Assembly (NCBI RefSeq): GCF_000819865.1 | Contig: NZ_CDDF01000014.1 | Coordinates: forward strand, 377,213-441,212 | DNA: 64,000 nucleotides | Reading direction: 5' to 3' | Origin: Aeromonas eucrenophila | Lineage (GTDB): Bacteria; Pseudomonadota; Gammaproteobacteria; Enterobacterales; Aeromonadaceae | Notes under the pieces: model-generated | What the model was told of the DNA's origin: nothing | Database searches by the model: none | What the model saw: the letters and a program-made list of their open reading frames with translations, nothing else | Shown: in pieces, positions 57,616 through 64,000 of the stretch | Numbering within the stretch: position 1 is the stretch's first letter | Layout of the letters: every line of letters starts with the position of its first letter | Made by a program: the position numbers and the translations under genes

Positions 57616-59547
57616 TTGAAAACGAAGACCAGGGCTTGGCCCTTACTCGGCGTTCTTTATCTATCCATTCTGTTGTTCACGGGTAGCACTCTGTATTGCC
57701 TGGTGCAGATACAAAATGCGACCCGGGTGATGGAAAAGTACACCTACGACGTCTCCTGGGCATTGATGCAGCTCCAGCTCGAGCTGGGCCGCTTCCTCAA
57801 TGCGGTCGAAATTTATCATTACGGCGGTATCGATCATGAGGCGCTGCTGCTGCGCTACGACATCCTCTGGAGCCGGACGCCGGTCCTTCTGAGTGGCCAG
57901 CTTCGAAAGAGTCTGACAGACAATCAGAAGACGCTGCGCCTGGTGAAACTGACCGAGAGCAATATCCGGGAACTGGAACCCAAGCTGGCCGATCTCAAAC
58001 CCGGCACCCCGGATTACCAGCAGATCATGATGACGCTGGCCCCCCTGCAAGAACCCTTGTCCTACTCTCTCGCCTCCGTCATGCAGAACAACATCAACGT
58101 CTATTCGGGTAATGACAAGCGCTTCGGCCAGTTGCGTAACGCCTTGTTGTTCATGGTGTCTGGTCTGGTGATCTCCGTCATCCTGCTCAGTGGCTTGCTG
58201 ATCCGCGAAGCCAGGCGCCACTTCAGGATGGCCCGTGTCGACCCCCTGACCGGGCTGGCCAACCGACTGGCGCTGCTGGAGAAGATGGAGTCTTACGTCA
58301 GCCGCGATACGCCGTTCGGACTGGTGCTGGTCGACATCAACGATTTTCGGGACATCAACAGCAAGTTTGGCTACAGCACCGGGGATCTCCTGTTGCGGGA
58401 GCTGGCGAAGCGGCTGCGCGCCCTGTGTGAAAATGGTGAGTGGGTGGCCCGTCTCGGGGGCGATCAGCTGGCCATGCTGCAGCGGGAAGGGAGCGATCTG
58501 CGCCATGTCAGGGAGTTGGTGGCGAGAGTGCTGCACTCCCTCAAGCAGGACATTCTCATCGACAACTATCCGTTTAGGCTGGAGGTGGGGATCGGCATCG
58601 CCTTCTTCCCCATGGACAGCAACCAGACTCAGGAGCTGCTCAGCCGGGCGGAGCAGGCCCTGTCCCACAGTCGCAAGACCCATGTGCCCTATGTCATCTA
58701 TGACAACTCCCTGCTCAACGAGACGGTCAGGCGCAAGCATCTAGCCTCCGACATGGTGATGGCGCTGGAGCACAACGCACTCGAACTTTATTACCAGCCC
58801 ATCGTCAACCTGGAGACGGGTCGCTGCGAGGCGGTCGAAGCACTGCTGCGCTGGCGTCATCCCGAGCTGGGCTTCATTCCGCCAAACGAAGTGATCCAGG
58901 TCGCGGAGGAGTTTCAGCTGGCGGAGAAGCTTGGCAGCTGGATCTTGAATACCGCCTGCGAGCAGTTGCATAAGTGGCAACACCTGGGGCTGGTTGATCT
59001 GCAGATGTGCGTCAACATCTCCCCCGGTATGTATCAGCGCAACTTGTTGAAACTGGTGGCCAAGGCCTTGATGGATCATCACATTCCCGCCGCTAGTCTG
59101 GTGCTGGAGGTGACTGAGGATACCTCAATGCGCGAGGTGAAGAATTCCCTGCAGCTGATGCAGGATCTGAACCAGCAGGGAGTTCAGCTGGCGCTGGATG
59201 ATTTCGGTACCGGCTACTCTTCCCTGAGCTATCTGCAGAAGCTGCCGGTGAGCAAGGTGAAGATCGACAGATCCTTCATCCAGGGAATCGACATCTCCAT
59301 CGAGGCAGCCGAGCTGGTTGCCAACATCTGCCGCATGGGCACCATGCTGGGCAAGAAGCTGGTATGTGAAGGCATTGAGACCCAGGGTCAGCTCGATGTA
59401 CTGCGCTCTCTGACCGACATTCATCTCTACGGGCAAGGCTATCTGTTCAGTCGCCCCGAGCAGGCGGCCAAGGTCTATCAGACCTTGCTGGAGATGGAAG
59501 AGCGCTGGCTGACGCAACGTGTTCCGGACAAGGCCTATTTGATCTGA
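57616..59547 (+). CDS. Membrane GGDEF-EAL cyclic di-GMP enzyme
   Basis: The start is taken at TTG 57616 (MKTKTRAWPLLGV), with GGGGG seven bases upstream; TTG 57601 is possible. Two membrane helices (about 6-28 and 177-199) enclose a periplasmic domain of about 150 residues. The GGDEF domain (from DPLTGLANRLALL) has a changed active site, GGDQL near 280, and is probably weak or inactive. The EAL domain is complete: EALLRW, CVNISP, LDDFGTGYSSLSYL and KIDRSFI, then YGQGYLFSRP. Its likely net activity is c-di-GMP hydrolysis. Confidence 0.93.
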   Translation: MKTKTRAWPLLGVLYLSILLFTGSTLYCLVQIQNATRVMEKYTYDVSWALMQLQLELGRFLNAVEIYHYGGIDHEALLLRYDILWSRTPVLLSGQLRKSLTDNQKTLRLVKLTESNIRELEPKLADLKPGTPDYQQIMMTLAPLQEPLSYSLASVMQNNINVYSGNDKRFGQLRNALLFMVSGLVISVILLSGLLIREARRHFRMARVDPLTGLANRLALLEKMESYVSRDTPFGLVLVDINDFRDINSKFGYSTGDLLLRELAKRLRALCENGEWVARLGGDQLAMLQREGSDLRHVRELVARVLHSLKQDILIDNYPFRLEVGIGIAFFPMDSNQTQELLSRAEQALSHSRKTHVPYVIYDNSLLNETVRRKHLASDMVMALEHNALELYYQPIVNLETGRCEAVEALLRWRHPELGFIPPNEVIQVAEEFQLAEKLGSWILNTACEQLHKWQHLGLVDLQMCVNISPGMYQRNLLKLVAKALMDHHIPAASLVLEVTEDTSMREVKNSLQLMQDLNQQGVQLALDDFGTGYSSLSYLQKLPVSKVKIDRSFIQGIDISIEAAELVANICRMGTMLGKKLVCEGIETQGQLDVLRSLTDIHLYGQGYLFSRPEQAAKVYQTLLEMEERWLTQRVPDKAYLI

Positions 59548-59605
59548 GTGATATCCCTCATGTCTGGCTTGTCTTGGCCGATAGAGCTTAGGCAGGAGGT
59601 ACACA

Positions 59606-59794
59606 ATGGATATTTCTAGCTCTGCATCTACGTCATATGGTTCTGCCTTGATGACGGCCAGTCTGGCGAAAAAACAGCAGCTTCAGGACGGGGAAACCGC
59701 GCTGAAGTTGCTGCAGACTGCCGCCCAACCCACCCAGGCGCCGGCTACATCGGCAACGGGGTCGCTGGGAAGCAACATCAACATTCACGTCTGA
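59606..59794 (+). CDS. YjfB-family putative motility protein
   Basis: The 62-residue protein begins MDISSSASTSYGSALMTASL and ends GSNINIHV, matching the short YjfB family (starts MDIS, ends NIDIKV-like). An AGGAGG site lies upstream. It follows a c-di-GMP enzyme and is followed by a strong terminator. YjfB proteins are called putative motility proteins, with no proven function. Confidence 0.8.
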   Translation: MDISSSASTSYGSALMTASLAKKQQLQDGETALKLLQTAAQPTQAPATSATGSLGSNINIHV

Positions 59795-59802
59795 CCCCAA
59801 TG

Positions 59803-59837
59803 AAAAAGCCCCCATCGGTTGATGGGGGCTTTTTTTA
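59803..59837. terminator. Bidirectional terminator between yjfB and rluA
   Basis: A 14-bp perfect stem (59803-59816 with 59821-59834) with A5 and T7 flanks and a GGTT loop. Confidence 0.94.
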
Positions 59838-59863
59838 TTCAAATCCTAAGCCAGCGATCTGGC

Positions 59864-60532
59864 TTAGAGCGGGAAGGGGGCCGGCGCCTCGAAGCTCATC
59901 CGCTCGCCACTGCGGGGATGAGTGATGGTCAGCATGGCCGCATGCAGATAAAGATGCGGAGCCGCCGCAAGGGCTTCGGGATGGGCATAGAGGTTATCCC
60001 CCAGGATGGGGTGACCCAGCTCCAGCATGTGGACCCGCAGCTGGTGCGATCGCCCAGTGATCGGCGTCAGCTTGATCAGGCTGTTGCTGTTCTCCACCTT
60101 CAGCTTCTCCCACAGGGTCAGGGCATGGCGCCCCTCCTCGAAGTCCACCTTCTGCCTTGGCCGGTTGGGCCAGTCCACGCAGAGCGGCAGATCGACCTGA
60201 CCGGAGTCGGCTTGTGGCTCGCCCCACACCCATGCGAGATAGTGCTTCTCGGTTTCCCGTTCACGAAATTGCCGACTCAGTTCCCGATGAGAATTCGGGG
60301 TGAGGGGAATGACGATAACGCCCGTGGTGGACATGTCGAGGCGGTGAGCCGCCGCCGCCTTGGGGTGCTGCTGCTTGACGCGATACAGGACGCTGTCTTC
60401 ATTTTCGGGCCCGCGCCCGGGGACGCTGAGCAGGCCGGTGGGCTTGTTGACCACCATGATGTCCTTGTCCTTGAACAGGATATCGAGCCAGGGGTCCTGC
60501 GGCGGTGAGTATTCAAATGTAGCGTCTTGCAT
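59864..60532 (-). CDS. rluA: RluA-family pseudouridine synthase
   Basis: The 222-residue enzyme converts uridine to pseudouridine in 23S rRNA (U746) and tRNA (U32) if it is the RluA orthologue. The catalytic motif HRLDMSTTGVIV (Asp at about residue 65) and the end PITGRSHQLRVHMLELGHPI are typical. The N-terminus PPQDPWLDILFKDKDIMVVN aligns with E. coli RluA. Its neighbour rapA on the same strand is the E. coli arrangement. A duplicated rapA 3' fragment lies between them. Confidence 0.93.
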   Translation of the reverse strand: MQDATFEYSPPQDPWLDILFKDKDIMVVNKPTGLLSVPGRGPENEDSVLYRVKQQHPKAAAAHRLDMSTTGVIVIPLTPNSHRELSRQFRERETEKHYLAWVWGEPQADSGQVDLPLCVDWPNRPRQKVDFEEGRHALTLWEKLKVENSNSLIKLTPITGRSHQLRVHMLELGHPILGDNLYAHPEALAAAPHLYLHAAMLTITHPRSGERMSFEAPAPFPL

Positions 60533-60566
60533 CTTTAATCCAAGGGGCAGGCCCCATCAGTGACTT

Positions 60567-60624
60567 AGTTATGGATGACCACGATAAATAAAGTGCATGG
60601 CATCCAGCCTGAGCCTGAGCCTGA
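60567..60624 (-). pseudogene. Degenerate duplicate of the rapA 3' end
   Basis: On the - strand this segment reads L-R-L-D-A-M-H-F-I, resembling the RapA C-terminus [14 protein letters not shown]. It aligns with 60674-60723 as an offset copy 107 bp away with one 4-bp insertion and a few substitutions. A CCTGAG hexamer is repeated several times at its 5' (upstream) edge. It has no start codon and is not a gene. Confidence 0.7.
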
Positions 60625-60625
60625 G

Positions 60626-60650
60626 CCGGATCGGGTCGCTGCCGATCCGG
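60626..60650 (-). terminator. Hairpin between the rapA copy and rapA
   Basis: CCGGATCGG pairs perfectly with CCGATCCGG around a 7-nt loop (60626-60634 with 60642-60650). There is no T-run on the - strand. It may act as the 3' hairpin of rapA mRNA. Confidence 0.5.
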
Positions 60651-60671
60651 TTATGCACCTTCACTACCTTG

Positions 60672-63539
60672 TCAGTTATGGGTAACCACGATAAAGCGGA
60701 TAGCATCCAGCTTGAGCTGGGTCTGGTCGATCAGGTGATGCAATTCTGCCTGCAAGTTGCGCAAATAATCCAGTTCGCTGTCGCGCACGTTCGGATTGAC
60801 GGCCTTGAGGGCCTCCAGCCGATCGAGATCCTGCTGCAGGGTCTGCGCCATCTGACCGCGAGCCTTGTCCACTATACCGGCCTTCAGCTCTTCGGCGATG
60901 ATCTGGCCCTTGCCGATCAGGCCGTGGATCACCGGTTGGGACGCGGTCACTAGCTTGCTGCCAAGGTGGCGATTGACCGGGGTCAGCTGGCGGTTGAAGG
61001 CATCGAACGCCACCTTCTCGCCGAGGTTCTGGCCATTCTTGTCCATCAGCAGCCGGATCGGAGTCGGCGGCATGAAGCGATAGAGCTGGGGATGGGCGGC
61101 CGATTCAGCGACGAAGATCAGCTCCAGCAGGATGGAACCGATCGGCAGTGCCTTGTTCTTCAGCAGGGCGACCGAGGTCGCGCCAATCTCGGAACCCAGG
61201 ATCAGATCGATGCCGCCGCGCATGATGGGGTGCTCCCAGGAGAGCAGCGCCATGTCGTCCCGCGCCAGGGCGATGGGGCGATCGAAGGTGACCGTCATGC
61301 CATCCTGGGGCAGGCCCGGGAAGCTCGGCACCAGCATGTGATCGCCGGGGGTCAGTACCAGTGCATGCTCACCTCTGTCGTCCTGATTGACGCCGATCTC
61401 GTCGAACATCTTGAGGGCAAAGGAGATCATGCCGGTGTCGTCATCTTCGGCGGTCAGCTTGTCGACCAGGGCGCGGGCGGCATCGCCCCCGCTGGAGTGG
61501 ATTTCCAGCAGGCGATCGCGGCCCTGTTCCAGGCGGGACTTGAGCGGCTCATGCAGCTCACGGGTCTTGACCAGCAAGGCATCCAGCGCCGCTTGTTCGC
61601 CGTCATTGGCGGCCAACAGCTCGAACAACTCCTCGCGCACGGCTTCAAATACCGGGCGAGCGGTAGGGCAGGTCTGCTCGAAGGCATCCAGGCCATCGTG
61701 ATACCAGTCCAGCAGCGCGCGCTGGGCGGTGCCTTCCAGATAGGGGACGTGGATCTCGACGGTGTTCTGCTGACCGATGCGATCGAGACGGCCGATGCGT
61801 TGCTCCAGCAGATCCGGGTTGAGCGGCAGATCGAACAGCACTAGATGGCTAGCAAACTGGAAGTTGCGGCCTTCGGAGCCGATCTCGGAGCAGATCAGCA
61901 CCTGGGCGCCGCTCTCTTGCTGGGCAAAATAGGCGGAGGCCTTGTCCCGCTCCAGGATCGACATCCCTTCGTGGAATACGGTGCCACGGATGCCCTCACG
62001 GGTACGCAGCGCCTCTTCCAGTGCGAGGGCGGTGGCGGCCTCGGAGCAGATCACCAACACCTTCTGCTGGCGGGCGCCGAGCAGCAGCTCCAGCAGCCAG
62101 TCGACCCGAGGATCGAACTGGGTCCAGCTGGCGTTGTCACCCTCGAACTGCTGGAAGATCTTCTCCGGATAGAGGTAGCGCAGGGCGCGGGTCTGCAGAT
62201 CGCCACCATTGCCACCCATCATGCCCATCACCTTGATGGCGGTCTTGTACTGCTCCGGCAGCGGCATGGGGTAGACGTTGAGGTGGCGCTCCGGGAAGCC
62301 CTGGATGTTGGCGCGGCTGTTGCGAAACAGCACCCGGCCGGTGCCGTGCTGATCGAGCAGCTTGTGCACTGCCTGCTGGCGGGCGGTGGCATCGCTCAAG
62401 TCCAGCCCTTCAAGCTGGCCCGCGAGAGTCTGCTTGGCTTCATCACTCAGAGGATCCCCTGCCAGCAGGGCTTGTGCGGCGCTGGCGACCCGGCCATAGG
62501 CCTGTTCCTCGGCGAGGAAGGCGTCGTAGTCGTAGAACCGCTCGGGATCGAGCAGGCGCAGACGGGCGAAGTGGCTCTGGTGGCCGAGTTGATCCGGGGT
62601 GGCGGTCAGCAGCAGCACGCCCGGCACCTGTTCGGCCAGGGCTTCCACCATTTCGTAGGCGCGGCTCGGCGCCTCTTCGCTCCACTCCAGGTGGTGGGCC
62701 TCATCGACGACCAGCAGATCCCACTCGGCTTCCAGCACCTGCTCGAAGCGGCGGCGCTTCTTGCGCAGGAAGTCGAGGCTGCAGATCACCAGCTGTTCCG
62801 TCTCGAACGGATTCTCGGCGTCTGCGAAGGCCTCGATGCAGCGCTCCTCGTCAAACAACGAGAAGTGCAGGTTGAAGCGGCGCATCATCTCGACCAGCCA
62901 CTGGTGTTGGAGCGTCTCCGGCAACAGGATGAGGACGCGCTGGGCACGGCCGGACAGCAGCTGCTGATGGATGATCATGCCCGCTTCTATGGTCTTGCCC
63001 AGACCCACTTCGTCGGCCAGCAGCACGCGCGGGGCATAACGATGTCCCACTTCGTGTGCAATATAGAGCTGATGTGGGATCAGGCTGACCTTGCCACCGG
63101 CCAGGCCGCGGGTCGGATTACGGCGACGCTGGTGCTGGTTGATCAGGGCTTCGTAGCGCAAGGTAAAGCGCGACATCCGATCGATCTGACCGGCAAACAG
63201 GCGATCTTGCGGCTTGTTGAACTTGATGAAGTTGCTGAGGAACACTTCCTTGAGGACGACGGGCTCATCGGTGTCGGTACGTGTGCCTACATATATAAGC
63301 AGCCCATCCTTCTCCTGCACTTCCTCGACCAGCATGGTCCAGTCTTCGTGACTGGCTATCTGATCGCCCACATTGAAGCTGACCCGGGTGACCGGCGCCT
63401 CTTCTTTGGCATACATGCGGTTTTCACCGGTAGCCGGAAACAACAGGGTAACCATGCGTCCTTCAACAGCAACGACAGTTCCCAACCCCAGATCCGTCTC
63501 TGTATCACTAATCCAACGCTGGCCAAGTGCAAAAGGCAT
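60672..63539 (-). CDS. rapA: RNA polymerase recycling ATPase RapA (HepA)
   Basis: RapA is a Swi2/Snf2-type ATPase that reactivates stalled RNA polymerase. ATG 63539 gives 955 residues starting [20 protein letters not shown], as in E. coli; a longer frame adds 12 residues with no support. Walker A is [20 protein letters not shown] (about 170), the DEAH box [10 protein letters not shown], and helicase motif VI is [13 protein letters not shown]. The last residues are RFIVVTHN. It is divergent from the rRNA operon, with about 250 bp between. Confidence 0.97.
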   Translation of the reverse strand: MPFALGQRWISDTETDLGLGTVVAVEGRMVTLLFPATGENRMYAKEEAPVTRVSFNVGDQIASHEDWTMLVEEVQEKDGLLIYVGTRTDTDEPVVLKEVFLSNFIKFNKPQDRLFAGQIDRMSRFTLRYEALINQHQRRRNPTRGLAGGKVSLIPHQLYIAHEVGHRYAPRVLLADEVGLGKTIEAGMIIHQQLLSGRAQRVLILLPETLQHQWLVEMMRRFNLHFSLFDEERCIEAFADAENPFETEQLVICSLDFLRKKRRRFEQVLEAEWDLLVVDEAHHLEWSEEAPSRAYEMVEALAEQVPGVLLLTATPDQLGHQSHFARLRLLDPERFYDYDAFLAEEQAYGRVASAAQALLAGDPLSDEAKQTLAGQLEGLDLSDATARQQAVHKLLDQHGTGRVLFRNSRANIQGFPERHLNVYPMPLPEQYKTAIKVMGMMGGNGGDLQTRALRYLYPEKIFQQFEGDNASWTQFDPRVDWLLELLLGARQQKVLVICSEAATALALEEALRTREGIRGTVFHEGMSILERDKASAYFAQQESGAQVLICSEIGSEGRNFQFASHLVLFDLPLNPDLLEQRIGRLDRIGQQNTVEIHVPYLEGTAQRALLDWYHDGLDAFEQTCPTARPVFEAVREELFELLAANDGEQAALDALLVKTRELHEPLKSRLEQGRDRLLEIHSSGGDAARALVDKLTAEDDDTGMISFALKMFDEIGVNQDDRGEHALVLTPGDHMLVPSFPGLPQDGMTVTFDRPIALARDDMALLSWEHPIMRGGIDLILGSEIGATSVALLKNKALPIGSILLELIFVAESAAHPQLYRFMPPTPIRLLMDKNGQNLGEKVAFDAFNRQLTPVNRHLGSKLVTASQPVIHGLIGKGQIIAEELKAGIVDKARGQMAQTLQQDLDRLEALKAVNPNVRDSELDYLRNLQAELHHLIDQTQLKLDAIRFIVVTHN

Positions 63540-63788
63540 TAAACTCTCCAAAGCCCAAGAGTGTGAGAATCGCAAAGGGGCGCTATGTTACCCGAAGGCG
63601 GGATCTCGATCATCATGGTTGTGGCGATCGGGAAAACCAATTCGATGCAACCTTGATCTATCGACAGTGCCACCTTGCAAATCAAGACCACTTCTTCTCA
63701 CTAGAGTCTCTCGTTGCGGACTTAAACATCATTCTGGATAATTAATGAACGGTTGAACTCGAAATGCGAATTTAATGCGAAATCGCCC

Positions 63789-63816
63789 TTGCCAATCTGA
63801 TCCAGCTCCCTATAAT
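63789..63816 (+). promoter_or_regulatory. rRNA operon promoter P1
   Basis: TTGCCA (63789-63794) and TATAAT (63811-63816) are 16 bp apart, followed by a GC-rich discriminator GCGCCTCC, as in stringently controlled rrn promoters. The A+T-rich run 63722-63780 upstream (GAATTTAATGCG and similar) fits UP-element and Fis sites. Confidence 0.85.
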
Positions 63817-63891
63817 GCGCCTCCATCGACAGGGCAAGCGGCAACGCAATCAAGCCAAGTCGGTGCCTCGAAAAGCCTCTGAAAATAAGGC

Positions 63892-63919
63892 TTGACTCGA
63901 GAAGGCGGTTGAGTAGAAT
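63892..63919 (+). promoter_or_regulatory. rRNA operon promoter P2
   Basis: TTGACT (63892-63897) and TAGAAT (63914-63919) are 16 bp apart, 103 bp downstream of P1. This is the second of the tandem rrn promoters. Confidence 0.82.
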
Positions 63920-63927
63920 GCCACTCC

Positions 63928-64000
63928 CGCAGCAGCCAAAAGCTGCGTCGCTCTTTAACAATTTGAATCAAGCAATCTGTGTGGGCACTCACAGCATCGA
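63928..64000 (+). promoter_or_regulatory. rRNA leader with boxB-boxA antitermination signal (continues past the window)
   Basis: A boxB-like hairpin CGCAGC/GCTGCG (63928-63933 with 63942-63947) is followed by boxA GCTCTTTAACAA (63950-63961). The later CAATCTGTGTGGGCACTC matches the E. coli rrn leader ahead of 16S rRNA. The 16S gene itself is outside the window. Confidence 0.88.

Noticed and set aside
63722..63992. Two minus-strand frames at the right edge
   Set aside because: They lie on the rRNA promoters and leader.

Overview
The window reads as ordinary core chromosome of a gammaproteobacterium, most probably Aeromonas. This is an inference from protein sequences and gene order, not from a database search. 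Coding sequence is mostly around 60% G+C. Many blocks keep the order known from E. coli and Vibrio: ffh-rpsP-rimM-trmD-rplS, mutH/rppH-ptsP-lgt-thyA, rpsT/murJ-ribF-ileS-lspA-fkpB-ispH, rnr-rlmB, rpsF-rpsR-rplI, dcuA-aspA-fxsA next to groS-groL, and rluA-rapA. An HlyU-type regulator, luxS, a minor-pilin/pilY1 cluster beside ispH and a YjfB-family motility protein fit Aeromonas. No phage, insertion sequence, CRISPR array or tRNA gene was seen.

Layout. 1-2.8 kb: end of ffh, then the rpsP ribosomal/tRNA-modification operon. 2.8-9.2 kb: a CBM48 protein, mutH, a 0.7-kb non-coding stretch with several DnaA boxes, then rppH-ptsP-lgt-thyA. 9.2-12.4 kb: nhaA, a small secreted protein, nhaR and hlyU. 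12.4-20.3 kb: rpsT against the divergent murJ-to-ispH series (cell wall, flavin, Ile-tRNA, lipoprotein processing, isoprenoids). 20.4-27.2 kb: type IV pilus minor pilins and the PilY1 tip protein, more A+T-rich, with fimT facing the other way. 27.3-31.6 kb: nadE-glnB, a lipoprotein, luxS and a diguanylate cyclase. 31.7-39.1 kb: rnr-rlmB, small regulators and transporters, an AlaX-like editing protein, and mntH under a Fur-like site. 39.1-41.3 kb: rpsF-rpsR-rplI with a likely S6:S18 leader motif, then fpr. 41.3-45 kb: poorly characterised small and membrane proteins and a pair of 31-bp direct repeats. 45-54.8 kb: M16 peptidase, gshA, dcuA, aspA, fxsA and a MATE exporter. 54.9-59.8 kb: heat-shock-controlled groS-groL, then a molybdopterin-fold protein paired with a GGDEF-EAL enzyme, and yjfB. 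59.8-64 kb: rluA, rapA and the promoters and leader of an rRNA operon that runs off the right edge.

The most interesting points are: the DnaA-box cluster beside mutH, the locus where E. coli carries its DnaA-reactivating DARS2 site; a cysteine-free sulfite-oxidase-fold periplasmic protein next to a membrane c-di-GMP enzyme; a Rap1a/Tai-like secreted protein nested between nhaA and nhaR; a degenerate copy of the rapA 3' end just downstream of rapA; the near-identical 31-bp direct repeats around a small secreted protein gene; and a consensus sigma-32 promoter in front of fxsA.
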